Assembly: GCF_003052265.1 (NCBI RefSeq)
Contig: NZ_QANS01000004.1
Coordinates: forward strand, 390,288-454,287
Direction: 5' to 3'
DNA: 64,000 nt
Source of the DNA: Stenotrophobium rhamnosiphilum
GTDB taxonomy: Bacteria > Pseudomonadota > Gammaproteobacteria > Nevskiales > Nevskiaceae
The position numbers were made by a program, and so were the translations under genes. Shown piece after piece: positions 1 through 9,503 of this stretch (position 1 is its first letter; each line of letters opens with the position of its first letter). The notes beneath the pieces were generated by a model. The model saw nothing but the letters and a program-made list of their open reading frames with translations, did not search any database and was not told the DNA's origin.

Positions 1-9
1 AACAACGCT

Positions 10-110
10 GTCATTCCCGCGAAGGCGGGAATCTAGTTTTGCTTTCTCTTGATGAGAGCGCAGAAAACTGGGTCCCGTCGGAGACATGCTCCGACATGCG
101 GGGACGACGA
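10..110. repeat. Dispersed palindromic repeat (REP/MITE-like)
   Basis: The left arm (10-40) holds the palindrome ATTCCCGCGAAGGCGGGAAT at 13-32 and reads on into CTAGTTTT. The right arm (64-109) begins AAAACTGGGTCCCG and ends GCGGGGACGAC. The outer ends are imperfect inverted copies of each other. Elements of this type are scattered between genes in many Gamma- and Betaproteobacteria. It sits just upstream of asd and could form a long hairpin in a transcript entering from outside the window. Confidence 0.6.
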
Positions 111-169
111 GTCCATTACTTATAAATGGACCTCTTTGATTAACAGTTGTAGCTGTGGAGATTTTTGAT

Positions 170-1288
170 ATGTCTAAGAAGTTAGGACTCGTCGGTTGGC
201 GCGGCATGGTCGGTTCGGTCCTCATGCAGCGCATGCAAGAAGAAAATGATTTCGCCTTGGTGGAATCGCATTTCTTCACCACTTCAAACGTTGGTGGCAA
301 CGGCCCGAAGATTGGCGGCAAGGACACGCCTGCGCTCAAAGATGCGAGCAGTATTGAAGCGCTTGCTGCGATGGACATCATCATCACCTGCCAAGGCGGC
401 GACTACACCAACGACGTTTTCCCGAAGCTGCGCGCTGCGGGTTGGAACGGTTATTGGATCGACGCTGCTAGCGCACTGCGCATGAAGGACGACGCTGTGA
501 TTATTCTCGATCCGGTCAACATGCCTGTGATTAAGGATGCACTCGCTAAGGGCGTGAAGAATTACGTCGGCGGCAACTGCACCGTCTCCTTGATGCTGCT
601 CGCCGTTGGCGCGCTCTACAAGGCAGATTTGGTTGAGTGGATGTCGGCCATGACCTATCAGGCTGCATCGGGCGCAGGCGCGCAGAACATGCGCGAGCTG
701 CTGTCGCAGATGGGTGTACTTGAGCGTGCGGTTGCGAGCGAACTCGCAAATCCGTCTTCAGCAATTCTCGACATTGACCGCAAGGTTGCTGAGAGCCAGC
801 GCTCGGGTGATTTCCCAGTCGCTAACTTTGGCGTGCCTCTCGCAGGCTCGCTGATTCCGTACATCGATAAGCAGCTTGAGAACGGCCAGTCGAAGGAAGA
901 ATGGAAGGGCCAGGCTGAGACCAACAAGATTCTCGGTCGCGAAGCAGATCCGATTCCTGTGGATGGTCTGTGCGTGCGTATCGGCGCAATGCGCTGCCAC
1001 TCGCAAGCACTCACCATCAAGCTCAAGCGCGATGTGCCGCTGGCTGAGATCGAAGAGTTGATCCGCAACGATAACGAGTGGGTACGTCTGGTGCCGAACA
1101 CTCGCGAAGATTCGATGAAGAGCCTGACGCCAGTAGCTGTGACCGGCACGCTCAACGTTGCCGTCGGTCGTCTGCGCAAACTCAATATGGGTCCGCAGTA
1201 CCTCGGCGCGTTCACGGTTGGTGATCAACTGTTGTGGGGCGCTGCTGAGCCTTTACGTCGTATGTTGCGCATCTTGTTACAAGGCTAA
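170..1288 (+). CDS. asd: Aspartate-semialdehyde dehydrogenase
   Basis: This enzyme reduces beta-aspartyl phosphate to aspartate semialdehyde with NADPH, the branch point to lysine/diaminopimelate, threonine and methionine. The N-terminal nucleotide-binding loop [11 protein letters not shown] lies at residues 6-16. The catalytic cysteine is C137 in GGNCTVSLM, and H277 lies in [11 protein letters not shown]. The length (372 aa) and these motifs match the E. coli-type Asd. A GTG at 155 is in frame, but the ATG at 170 has GTGGAG at 155-160 as a well-placed ribosome binding site. The next gene starts three bases after the stop and encodes a second member of the same superfamily. Confidence 0.96.
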   Translation: MSKKLGLVGWRGMVGSVLMQRMQEENDFALVESHFFTTSNVGGNGPKIGGKDTPALKDASSIEALAAMDIIITCQGGDYTNDVFPKLRAAGWNGYWIDAASALRMKDDAVIILDPVNMPVIKDALAKGVKNYVGGNCTVSLMLLAVGALYKADLVEWMSAMTYQAASGAGAQNMRELLSQMGVLERAVASELANPSSAILDIDRKVAESQRSGDFPVANFGVPLAGSLIPYIDKQLENGQSKEEWKGQAETNKILGREADPIPVDGLCVRIGAMRCHSQALTIKLKRDVPLAEIEELIRNDNEWVRLVPNTREDSMKSLTPVAVTGTLNVAVGRLRKLNMGPQYLGAFTVGDQLLWGAAEPLRRMLRILLQG

Positions 1289-1291
1289 TTA

Positions 1292-2308
1292 GTGACCCAA
1301 ATCTTTGATGTCGCTGTAATCGGTGCCACCAGCCTTGTTGGCGAAGCGGTTCTGGAAATTCTTGATGAACGAGAATTTCCTGTTGGTAATTTTTTTGCTG
1401 TGGGCGAGGGATCGCAAGTCGGCAAAACCGTTTCACTGGGCGCACAGGATGCCGATGTTGAAGACTTGGCCAGCTTTGATTTCAGCAAAGTTCGTTTAGC
1501 GTTTTTTGCATCAACTGCTGCAGCCGCCACGGCCCATGTGCCGCGTGCGGTTGCAGCGGGCTGTATCGTAATTGATGGAAGTTCTGAATTCCGTCGCGAT
1601 GCTGATGTGCCGCTTGTAGTGCCTGAGATCAATCCCGAAGCCATCGCTCAGCACAAAGGCATCATTGCCAGCCCGAGCTGCGCGACGATTCAATTGACGT
1701 TGGCCCTCAAACCAATCCGCGATATCGCAGGCATCGAGCGCATCAATGTCGTGTCTTGCCAGTCGGTTTCTGGAACGGGCAGGGAAGGTGTAGAGGAACT
1801 GGCCAAGCAAACGGCTGATCTTCTGAACTTCCGCGAAGCACAGACCAAGGTCTATCCCAAGCAGATCGCGTTCAATCTGATTCCTCAGATCGGCGGGTTT
1901 CTTGATGATGGTCAGACACAAGAAGAAGCCAATATCGTCTTTGAGACTCAGAAGATCTTTGCTGATCCCTCAATTCAGGTGAACGCCACGGCGATTCGAG
2001 TGCCTGTTTTGTACGGCCACTCGGCCACGATGAATCTGCAAACCAAGCAAAAAATCAGCGCGGACAAAGCGCGCGAATGTTTGGCTGAGGCAGCTGGCAT
2101 AACTGTCATAGACGATCAGCAAAATGGCGGTTATCCGACACCTGCCAGCGATATCAGCGGAAAAGACGATGTTTTTGTCGGCCGAATACGCGAAGATATC
2201 TCTAGTTCACTGGGCCTGAATCTGTGGGTAGTTACGGACAACATTCGTAAGGGATCTGCGCTGAACATTGTTCAGATTGCGGAACTCTTGGTTCGTAACT
2301 ATTTATAG
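1292..2308 (+). CDS. Second aspartate-semialdehyde dehydrogenase family protein (Usg-like)
   Basis: This 338-aa protein of the Asd/ArgC superfamily starts at a GTG three bases after asd. It has the Rossmann loop VIGATSLVGEAV (residues 9-20). The expected active-site residues of the shorter Asd subfamily are present: C130 in ASPSCATIQL, Q157 in CQSVSGTG, R236 and H243 in RVPVLYGHS. In Pseudomonas the homologue lies in the same place between asd and fimV, and in E. coli the Usg protein is the related, poorly characterised homologue. Because the catalytic set looks complete, it may be an active isozyme rather than a relic. The substrate is not shown by the sequence. Confidence 0.85.
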   Translation: MTQIFDVAVIGATSLVGEAVLEILDEREFPVGNFFAVGEGSQVGKTVSLGAQDADVEDLASFDFSKVRLAFFASTAAAATAHVPRAVAAGCIVIDGSSEFRRDADVPLVVPEINPEAIAQHKGIIASPSCATIQLTLALKPIRDIAGIERINVVSCQSVSGTGREGVEELAKQTADLLNFREAQTKVYPKQIAFNLIPQIGGFLDDGQTQEEANIVFETQKIFADPSIQVNATAIRVPVLYGHSATMNLQTKQKISADKARECLAEAAGITVIDDQQNGGYPTPASDISGKDDVFVGRIREDISSSLGLNLWVVTDNIRKGSALNIVQIAELLVRNYL

Positions 2309-2398
2309 TGTATAAAAGGGCTTACGAGCGTTAATTAACGCAATAAGTGAATATAAAACTAGGGGGCGTCGACAATGCGCTCAGTGTCTGGAGATAAC

Positions 2399-5011
2399 AT
2401 GCTGCGTAAGCTTGCTCTGATTGTGGCAATCAGCCCTGCCATTTGGCTTTCGGCAGCACATGCCTTGGGTCTTGGTGAAATTGATGTAAATTCTCATTTG
2501 AATCAGCGCTTTAGCGCTGTTATTCCACTGACCTCTGTGACCTCCGAGGAAGCAGAGAACCTGCTGGTCCGACTTGCAGATAGCGACGATTTCAGCAAAG
2601 CAGGCATCGAACGCGCTGATTATCTGAGTACGTTGACCTTTCAAGTTGTAGCCGACGCGAAGAATCCACGCATCGTCATAAACAGCAAGCAGCTGGCCCG
2701 CGAACCATTTTTGAGCTTCTTGCTCGATGTTCGCAGCAGCACCGGCCGTGTACTGCGCGAATACACCGTTTTGTTGGATCCGCCAGCCTATGGCGAAGCC
2801 GCACCCGTTGCAGCGCCTGCGCCAAAAACCAGCGATTTCTATCAAACCGCTGAAGAGTCTGCTCAAACAAAACCACAAGCTGTCGCACCCGCTGCGCCAA
2901 CACCAGCAGCTGCTCCGCATGTGGCACCACCTAAAGCAGCGCCAGCGCCCGCGGTAGTTGCTCCGGCTGCGCCAATTGCAGAAGCGGCCCCAGCTGCCAA
3001 CGCACCTACGAGCTACGGCCCAGTAAAACCTCAAGAAACGTTCTGGAGCATCGCTACCAAGCTGCGTCCAAATGCTTCGGTCAGCATGGATCAAATGCTG
3101 TGGGCTCTGTACAGCAACAACAAACAAGCTTTCGAAGGCAAAGGCATCAGTGGCCTGCGTAAAGGCTCGATTCTGAAAGTGCCTTCACTCAGTGCAATCA
3201 CGGCAGTGAGCTCGACGGTTGCCAAAGGACATCTGCAAGATTTGCAGGCTCCTCGCGTTGTAGTGCCGGCCAAGCCGAAGGTTACTGCTGAGCCAGCTGC
3301 CACAGTCGTCGAGCCCACAGTTACCGCGCCTGTCGCGCCTGCGCCGAAGCCTGTTGTAAAAGCCCCTGCAGCGGCCGAAAAAAAAACTCCTGAAGTTGTA
3401 ACTCCGCCACCGGCACCCGTTGCCAAGGTCACGCCGCCGCCAGCACCTGTAGTTGTTGCGCCGCCAGCTGTTGCAACGCCGCCACCAGCGCCAGCTGCTG
3501 TAGCACCTGCAGCTCCTGAAGCCCCTGCTACGCCTGCAGCAGATGCCGCAACGCAAGTAGAACCCACATCCGAAACCACGCCTGCAGCGGTTCCCGTAGA
3601 GCAACAGCCTGTACCGGTTGAAAAGCCTGCTGCGCCAGCTAAACCAGTTGAAGCTTCAGATGATTGGATGGTGCCCGCGCTTGCTGGCATGTTCGTTCTG
3701 ATTCTGGGCTTGCTCGGCTTCCGTCATTGGCAGAAGAAGCAGGGCGAGAAATCCGCTCCAGCGCCAGTGCTCACATCGAAAGCTTCAACCAATCTGCAAT
3801 TCTGGAAAAAAGCTGCAGAAGGCGGCTCATCAGCACCAGCGCCAACAAAAGCGCTACTGGTTCCTCCGCCATTGCCATCATCCAAGCCTGCTGAGAAAAA
3901 AGCCGAAGCTGCTTTCAATAAGCCTGCTCCAGCGCCGCAGCCCGCTGCGAAGAACCCGCTGTGGGACGATGAAATCCCGACTGCGACGACTGAACAACCC
4001 AGCTTTGACGCTACGGAAACTTTCGGCCGAACCATTCAGGCGACAGGCTCTGTAGAAGAGTACAACGCGACCAACAAGTTTGAATCGGAAACCGTCAAGA
4101 TTGATTTAGACGCCAACGATCCAGTCTCCGAAGCTGAGTTCCATCTGGCTTACGGCCTCTATGACGAAGCTGCGCTGCTGCTTGAAAATGCGGCCGAGAA
4201 AAATCCTGGCCGCTCTGATATTCGTATCAAGCTCGCCGAGACTTATTTCCGCGCCAGCAAGCCGCATGAGTTTGATGACATCGCACAGTCGCTTAAGCCG
4301 CAGCTTGATTCGGTTGAGTGGCAGAAAATTGCAATCATGGGTAGCCAGTTGCTGCCGGATAGCCCGCTGTACAGAGGCGCTGTCGGCGAAGCTGCGTTGG
4401 ATAATGACGTTGATCTGACTTTTGATGAGCCAGCTGATTTCTCTGACCCCTCAGCAACGAAAGTGTTCTCGTCGACGATGTCTTCCAGCGCTGCCAGCTC
4501 CAACTCCCGCGCAAATTCCACCGTTCTGGATTTCAAGCTCGAAGATCTCGAAGCGCCAGTCACGCCTGCAGCCAAGCCGACAGTCGCATCTGCATCTGCC
4601 GCAGCGTCCACCGGCAACACGCTCGAATTCAGCTTGTCTGATTTTGATCTGAGCAAACCAGAACCTAAGGCCGCTGCAACTGCGCCAGCAGCAGAACCAG
4701 CGTCACACGCCGATGAAGCGCTGGAGTTTGATCTGGGTAGCTTTGATTCCGCACCTGCCAAGCACGAAGCTGAAGCTTCTGCCGCCATATCAGAAGACAT
4801 CAATCTTGATGACTTTGATCTTGGCGAATTGGCTGACGATAGCCATGCGATTTCTGCTGGTGACGAAGCGGGCACCAAGCTCGATCTCGCGCGCGCTTAT
4901 GTCGACATGGGCGACAACGAGATGGCACGCAGCTTGTTGAATGAAGTATTGGCGCAAGGAAGCGACGAACAAAAAGCGGATGCACAGGCGCTCATTCAGC
5001 GTCTGGCTTAA
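2399..5011 (+). CDS. fimV: FimV/HubP-family polar peptidoglycan-binding protein
   Basis: FimV organises the cell pole and is needed for type IV pilus function and twitching in Pseudomonas. The start at 2399 gives a normal signal peptide (MLRKLALIVA...AHALG) and has GGAG at 2390-2393. An in-frame ATG at 2375 with AGGGGG upstream is an alternative. The mature protein opens with the FimV N-terminal domain beginning LGLGEIDVNSHLNQ. Next come an Ala/Pro-rich stretch, a LysM-like domain (coding about 3010-3190), a long Pro/Ala/Val linker, and a membrane segment (about 3665-3725, MVPALAGMFVLILGLLGF). An acidic cytoplasmic region ends in the TPR-like FimV C-terminal motif (KLDLARAYVDMGD). Its place after the Asd-like gene and before truA matches Pseudomonas. 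Confidence 0.93.
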   Translation: MLRKLALIVAISPAIWLSAAHALGLGEIDVNSHLNQRFSAVIPLTSVTSEEAENLLVRLADSDDFSKAGIERADYLSTLTFQVVADAKNPRIVINSKQLAREPFLSFLLDVRSSTGRVLREYTVLLDPPAYGEAAPVAAPAPKTSDFYQTAEESAQTKPQAVAPAAPTPAAAPHVAPPKAAPAPAVVAPAAPIAEAAPAANAPTSYGPVKPQETFWSIATKLRPNASVSMDQMLWALYSNNKQAFEGKGISGLRKGSILKVPSLSAITAVSSTVAKGHLQDLQAPRVVVPAKPKVTAEPAATVVEPTVTAPVAPAPKPVVKAPAAAEKKTPEVVTPPPAPVAKVTPPPAPVVVAPPAVATPPPAPAAVAPAAPEAPATPAADAATQVEPTSETTPAAVPVEQQPVPVEKPAAPAKPVEASDDWMVPALAGMFVLILGLLGFRHWQKKQGEKSAPAPVLTSKASTNLQFWKKAAEGGSSAPAPTKALLVPPPLPSSKPAEKKAEAAFNKPAPAPQPAAKNPLWDDEIPTATTEQPSFDATETFGRTIQATGSVEEYNATNKFESETVKIDLDANDPVSEAEFHLAYGLYDEAALLLENAAEKNPGRSDIRIKLAETYFRASKPHEFDDIAQSLKPQLDSVEWQKIAIMGSQLLPDSPLYRGAVGEAALDNDVDLTFDEPADFSDPSATKVFSSTMSSSAASSNSRANSTVLDFKLEDLEAPVTPAAKPTVASASAAASTGNTLEFSLSDFDLSKPEPKAAATAPAAEPASHADEALEFDLGSFDSAPAKHEAEASAAISEDINLDDFDLGELADDSHAISAGDEAGTKLDLARAYVDMGDNEMARSLLNEVLAQGSDEQKADAQALIQRLA

Positions 5012-5045
5012 TTCGTGTTTCTAGCGGTCTGACGGTGGAGTTGCG

Positions 5046-5828
5046 ATGAGCCGTTGGGCCGCTGGCGTTGAATATATCGGTACTGCTTATAGCGGCTGGC
5101 AGGCGCAGAAGCGCGTACACGGTGTGCAAGCAGAGATCGAAAAATCGCTCTCAAAAATCGCTAATCATCCGCTGCGCGTAGTGTGCGCAGGGCGTACTGA
5201 TACTGGCGTTCACGCCTACCAGCAAGTCATTCACTTTGATACCGACTCCGTGCGTACGCCTTACGCTTGGTTGCTCGGCACCAACTCAACACTCCCAAAT
5301 GATGTCAGCCTGCGTTGGGTTCAACCCGTCGCCGATCATTTCGATGCGCGCTACTCGGCGCTCGTTCGCCACTATCGCTATGTGATTCACACGCATAGCG
5401 CACGTTCGGCACTGCTACACAATCGCGTCGCATGGTGGCCGCAACAGCTGGATGCAGAAGCCATGCACGAAGCGGCTCAAGCCTTGGTTGGCCGACATGA
5501 TTTTTCAGCATTTCGTGGCTCTCAATGCCAAGCCAATACGCCGACCCGCACGATTCGCCACATCCGGGTTCACCGCAGTGGCGAATTTGTGATCATCGAT
5601 ATCTGCGCCAACGCCTTTTTGCACCATATGGTCCGCAATATCGCAGGCACCTTGAGCCATGTGGGGCTGGGCAAACAGCCTGTGGTGTGGGTTGCGGAGG
5701 TTCTGGCCGGCCGCGATCGTAAGAAAGCAGCGGTTAATGCACCCCCGGGCGGTTTATACTTCGTAGGTCCCGAATATCCAGCGGAATTCGCGCTACCTGA
5801 GCCACCGAGGCCCTGGTTTCCGGGCTAA
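5046..5828 (+). CDS. truA: tRNA pseudouridine(38-40) synthase TruA
   Basis: TruA converts uridines 38-40 in the anticodon arm of tRNAs to pseudouridine. The catalytic aspartate is D52 in the signature CAGRTDTGVHA. The second conserved block FLHHMVRNIAGTL is present near the C-terminus. The length of 260 aa is usual for the family. A GGTGGAG stretch precedes the ATG. The gene lies 34 bases after fimV and 9 bases before trpF, within the conserved fimV-truA-trpF order. Confidence 0.96.
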   Translation: MSRWAAGVEYIGTAYSGWQAQKRVHGVQAEIEKSLSKIANHPLRVVCAGRTDTGVHAYQQVIHFDTDSVRTPYAWLLGTNSTLPNDVSLRWVQPVADHFDARYSALVRHYRYVIHTHSARSALLHNRVAWWPQQLDAEAMHEAAQALVGRHDFSAFRGSQCQANTPTRTIRHIRVHRSGEFVIIDICANAFLHHMVRNIAGTLSHVGLGKQPVVWVAEVLAGRDRKKAAVNAPPGGLYFVGPEYPAEFALPEPPRPWFPG

Positions 5829-5837
5829 AGCCCGTCA

Positions 5838-6491
5838 ATGAAATCAAATACTCTTAAATTACGTACACGAATCAAATTCTGCGGTTTTACGCGCGCTCAG
5901 GATGCTGAGCTTGCCGTATCACTGGGAGTTGATGCCCTAGGCTTTGTTCTGGTTCCCGGAACCCCTCGATTCATTAAGCCTGAAGCCGCATATTCGATTC
6001 GTCGCAACTTGCCGCCGCTGGTAAGCACCGTAGCGCTATTTCGCAATGCAGAACCTGCCTTTGTCCGTGAAGCGCTAGACGCCCTGAAGCCAAGCATTGC
6101 GCAGTTTCATGGCGATGAAGATGTGGCTTATTGCGAAAGCTTCGGCATCCCATATTTCAAGGCTGTCCCAATGGCAGATCCACAGGATCTGACCAAGCTC
6201 GCGACGATCTATGCCAGCGCTACGGCGCTGCTGCTGGATGGTCATGACGCCAAAACCATGGGCGGCAGCGGCTTAACCTTCGATTGGGGTTTGGTACGCG
6301 CTTTCGACAAGCCTCTGATCCTCGCTGGCGGACTCAAGCACGCAAACGTTGCTGATGGTATTGCTCAGTTGCATCCCTATGCCGTGGACGTTTCCAGTGG
6401 AATCGAAGCCAGCCCAGGCATCAAAGATTTTGAGAAAATGCGCGCCTTCGCAAGAGCTGTTCGGCACGCCGACCAAGAGCTGAATAAATGA
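5838..6491 (+). CDS. trpF: Phosphoribosylanthranilate isomerase
   Basis: TrpF carries out the Amadori rearrangement of phosphoribosylanthranilate to CdRP in tryptophan synthesis. The catalytic cysteine C15 is in RIKFCGFTR and the catalytic aspartate D134 is in LLLDGHD. QFHG and VDVSSGIE complete the family signature. The length is 217 aa. The stop codon overlaps the trpB start (ATGA), so translation of the two is probably coupled. The other early trp genes (trpE, trpG, trpD, trpC) are not in the window, so the pathway is split on this chromosome. Confidence 0.95.
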   Translation: MKSNTLKLRTRIKFCGFTRAQDAELAVSLGVDALGFVLVPGTPRFIKPEAAYSIRRNLPPLVSTVALFRNAEPAFVREALDALKPSIAQFHGDEDVAYCESFGIPYFKAVPMADPQDLTKLATIYASATALLLDGHDAKTMGGSGLTFDWGLVRAFDKPLILAGGLKHANVADGIAQLHPYAVDVSSGIEASPGIKDFEKMRAFARAVRHADQELNK

Positions 6492-7690
6492 TGAGTTACG
6501 AGTATCCCGATGCAGGCGGCCATTACGGCCCTTATGGCGGACAGTTTGTCGCCGAGACTTTGATGGAACCGCTGCGCGAATTAGAAGCGGCTTACACCAA
6601 GCTCAAAAACGATCCAGCATTTCTTGCTGAACTGGATCGCGATCTGACGCATTACGTCGGTCGTCCGTCGCCGCTGTATCACGCTGAGCGTCTCACCAAG
6701 GCTTGGGGCGGAGCGCAGGTCTGGCTCAAACGCGAAGACTTGAACCACACCGGCGCGCATAAGGTGAACAACACCATCGGCCAAGCGCTGTTGGCAAAAC
6801 ACCTAGGCAAAACTCGCATTATTGCGGAAACCGGCGCAGGCCAGCATGGCGTTGCGTCTGCAACGATTGCTGCGCGTCTCGGTTTGGAATGCGTGGTGTA
6901 CATGGGCGCAGAAGATGTGCAGCGTCAGTCACCAAACGTCTATCGCATGAAATTGCTTGGCGCAAAAGTGGTGCCTGTGCACAGTGGCACCAAGACGCTG
7001 AAAGATGCGATGAACGAAGCGCTGCGTGACTGGGTCACCAACGTCGACAACACTTTCTATGTGATCGGCACCGTTGCAGGTCCGCATCCGTATCCAATGC
7101 TCGTGCGCGATTTCCAATCGATCATCGGTCGCGAAGTGATTGAGCAAGCGCCGAAGCAAATTGGTCGTCAGCCTGATGCATTAGTTGCTTGCGTTGGCGG
7201 CGGTTCCAACGCGATTGGCTTGTTCTATCCCTACATCGGCGAACCCGCCGTGAAAATGTACGGAGTTGAAGCAGCGGGGCGTGGTCTCAACACGCCAGAT
7301 CATGCCGCACCACTCACCGCGGGCAAACCAGGCGTATTGCACGGCAATCGCACTTACATCATGGCTGATGAAAACGGCCAGATTCTGCCGACGCATTCGA
7401 TTTCTGCAGGTCTCGATTATCCGGGCGTTGGCCCTGAGCATTCATGGCTCAAAGACAGCGGCCGCGTGACTTATGTTGCGGCTGATGACGACGAAGCGCT
7501 GGCCTCGTTCCACGAACTCACGCGACTGGAAGGCATCATTCCTGCGCTTGAGTCTTCGCATGCACTCGCTTACGCCAAGAAGCTCGCGGCAACGATGGGC
7601 AAAGAGCAAAGCATCGTTGTGAACCTCTCGGGTCGTGGCGATAAAGATATTTTCACGATTGCCAAGTTGGAAGGAATCTCGTTGCTATGA
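6488..7690 (+). CDS. trpB: Tryptophan synthase beta chain
   Basis: TrpB condenses indole with serine using PLP. The PLP lysine is K92 in the signature [11 protein letters not shown], and the phosphate-binding glycine loop [10 protein letters not shown] is present. The length of 400 aa is typical of the TrpB1 class. The first ATG overlaps the trpF stop; a second ATG directly follows at 6491. The 3' end overlaps trpA by four bases, giving a coupled trpF-trpB-trpA unit. Confidence 0.97.
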   Translation: MMSYEYPDAGGHYGPYGGQFVAETLMEPLRELEAAYTKLKNDPAFLAELDRDLTHYVGRPSPLYHAERLTKAWGGAQVWLKREDLNHTGAHKVNNTIGQALLAKHLGKTRIIAETGAGQHGVASATIAARLGLECVVYMGAEDVQRQSPNVYRMKLLGAKVVPVHSGTKTLKDAMNEALRDWVTNVDNTFYVIGTVAGPHPYPMLVRDFQSIIGREVIEQAPKQIGRQPDALVACVGGGSNAIGLFYPYIGEPAVKMYGVEAAGRGLNTPDHAAPLTAGKPGVLHGNRTYIMADENGQILPTHSISAGLDYPGVGPEHSWLKDSGRVTYVAADDDEALASFHELTRLEGIIPALESSHALAYAKKLAATMGKEQSIVVNLSGRGDKDIFTIAKLEGISLL

Positions 7691-8496
7691 GCCGCCTGTT
7701 AGAAACTTTTAACGCGCTCAAAACGCAAAATCGCAAAGCGCTGATCCCGTTCATCACCGCAGGCGATCCGCATCCTCAGTACACCGTTGGCTTTATGCAT
7801 GCCTTGGTAAAAGCGGGCGCAGACGTTCTTGAACTCGGCATTCCGTTCTCAGATCCAATGGCTGACGGCCCAACGATTCAGCTCGCTTGCGAACGCGCAC
7901 TCGTGCACAACACCAGCCTCTGGCAGGTGATGGACATGGTCGCTGAGTTCCGCAAAACCGACGCTAAAACGCCGGTCGTGCTGATGGGCTATCTCAATCC
8001 GATTGAAATGCGCGGCGTTGAAGCTTTTGCCAAGAAAGCGCAGGCAACAGGTGTGGACGGCGTGCTGATCGTGGATCTCGCGGTTGAAGAGTCATCGGCG
8101 TATCTACCGACGCTGCGTCAGCATGGTTTGGACTGCATCTTCTTGCTGGCCCCAACCAGCCCAGAGGCGCGCATTGCGGCGATTGCCAAGGAAGCCAGCG
8201 GTTATCTGTACTACGTCTCGCTCAAGGGCGTGACCGGCGCTGCGACGCTGGATATCGACAGCGTGACCGCCAAATTGGCCGAAATCCGTAAGCACACCCA
8301 GTTGCCCGTGGCCGTAGGCTTCGGCATTCGCGATGCCGCCAGCGCTGCCGCAGTCGGCAAGGTCGCCGATGGCGTCGTTGTGGGTAGTGCCTTGGTCTCA
8401 GAAATCGAAAAAAACCAGGCCAATCCGGGCGTTCTGGCGGGATTATTGGCTGATAAGCTGGCTCCGATGCGCGCAGCGCTCGATCAGTTAAAATAA
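7687..8496 (+). CDS. trpA: Tryptophan synthase alpha chain
   Basis: TrpA cleaves indole-3-glycerol phosphate and channels indole to TrpB. Catalytic residues E49 and D60 lie in the signature [15 protein letters not shown]. The phosphate-binding region GFGIRDAA is near the C-terminus. The 269-aa length is usual. It overlaps trpB by ATGA. accD follows after 61 bases; trpF-trpB-trpA-accD-folC is a recurrent gene order in parts of the Gammaproteobacteria. Confidence 0.97.
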   Translation: MSRLLETFNALKTQNRKALIPFITAGDPHPQYTVGFMHALVKAGADVLELGIPFSDPMADGPTIQLACERALVHNTSLWQVMDMVAEFRKTDAKTPVVLMGYLNPIEMRGVEAFAKKAQATGVDGVLIVDLAVEESSAYLPTLRQHGLDCIFLLAPTSPEARIAAIAKEASGYLYYVSLKGVTGAATLDIDSVTAKLAEIRKHTQLPVAVGFGIRDAASAAAVGKVADGVVVGSALVSEIEKNQANPGVLAGLLADKLAPMRAALDQLK

Positions 8497-8557
8497 ATTC
8501 ATAAAACTTGCGACTTTCTCTAAGTAGATTTGAAGGGGTAGGGGATTGGAAGAAGAG

Positions 8558-9433
8558 ATGAGTTGGCTAGAAAAAATATCAGGTTCAAAACTCCTGAGCG
8601 CCGGTGCTCGTAAACGCAACGTGCCAGAAGGATTGTGGACCAAGTGCGAGAGCTGTCAGTCGGTGCTGTATCGCGCCGAATTGGAACGCACGCTAGAGGT
8701 TTGCCCTAAATGCGGCGCACATCGCACGATCAGTGCACGTCAGCGTCTTGATCATTTCCTCGATGCAGAACCACGCATCGAACTCGGCAATGAACTGGGC
8801 CCGACCGATCCACTGAAATTCCGCGATAGCCGTAAGTACACCGAGCGAATCAAGGAAGCACAGGCCGACACCGACGAGCGCGATGCGCTGGTTGTGATGC
8901 GCGGCCAGTTGAATGGCCTGCCATTGGTCGTTACCGCTTTCGAGTTCAGCTTCATGGGCGGCTCGATGGGTAGCGTTGTCGGCGAAAAATTCGTGCGTGG
9001 CGTTAACGCTGCGCTTGAGCACGGCACGCCGTTAGTGCTGTTCGCAGCCAGCGGCGGTGCACGTATGCAAGAGTCGTTGTTCTCGCTGTTGCAGATGGCG
9101 AAGACCAGCGCAGCTTTGGCGAAACTTGCTGAGCGTGGCTTGCCGTTTATCTCGGTGATGACGCATCCAACGATGGGTGGCGTGTCGGCTTCGCTTGCGA
9201 TGTTGGGCGACATCAACATCGCTGAGCCCAAGGCCCTGATCGGCTTTGCGGGTCCACGCGTGATCGAACAAACCGTGCGTCAGAAATTGCCAGAAGGTTT
9301 TCAGCGCGCTGAATTCCTGTTGGAGCACGGCCACATCGACATGATCATCGATCGTCGTGAGATGCGTGAAAAGCTGTATCGCATCTTGTCGATGATGACG
9401 CACTTCGCGCCGACGATTACGGCACAGAATTGA
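8558..9433 (+). CDS. accD: Acetyl-CoA carboxylase carboxyltransferase subunit beta
   Basis: AccD pairs with AccA to move the carboxyl group from carboxybiotin to acetyl-CoA, making malonyl-CoA for fatty acid synthesis. The N-terminal zinc ribbon uses C30, C33, C49 and C52 (CESC...CPKC). The crotonase-fold carboxyltransferase domain follows, with GGARMQES and MGGVSAS. An in-frame TTG at 8546 exists, but the ATG at 8558 has the purine-rich GGAAGAAGAG just upstream. The product is 291 aa. A terminator follows at 9443. Confidence 0.96.
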   Translation: MSWLEKISGSKLLSAGARKRNVPEGLWTKCESCQSVLYRAELERTLEVCPKCGAHRTISARQRLDHFLDAEPRIELGNELGPTDPLKFRDSRKYTERIKEAQADTDERDALVVMRGQLNGLPLVVTAFEFSFMGGSMGSVVGEKFVRGVNAALEHGTPLVLFAASGGARMQESLFSLLQMAKTSAALAKLAERGLPFISVMTHPTMGGVSASLAMLGDINIAEPKALIGFAGPRVIEQTVRQKLPEGFQRAEFLLEHGHIDMIIDRREMREKLYRILSMMTHFAPTITAQN

Positions 9434-9442
9434 TTTCGATAG

Positions 9443-9477
9443 CACCCGCGCTAAAACGTATTGGCGCGGGTGTTTTG
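9443..9477 (+). terminator. Rho-independent terminator after accD
   Basis: A nine-base perfect stem CACCCGCGC (9443-9451) / GCGCGGGTG (9464-9472) has a 12-base loop and is followed by TTTTG. It separates trpFBA-accD from folC, so folC may have its own promoter or depend on read-through. Confidence 0.75.
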
Positions 9478-9503
9478 AAATTTCTGGACGCGTCTTAACT
9501 CTC

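Noticed and set aside
3280..3640. Possible tandem-repeat or phase-variable tract in fimV
   Set aside because: The Pro/Ala/Val codons are irregular and do not form a fixed-length repeat; this low-complexity linker is normal for FimV proteins.
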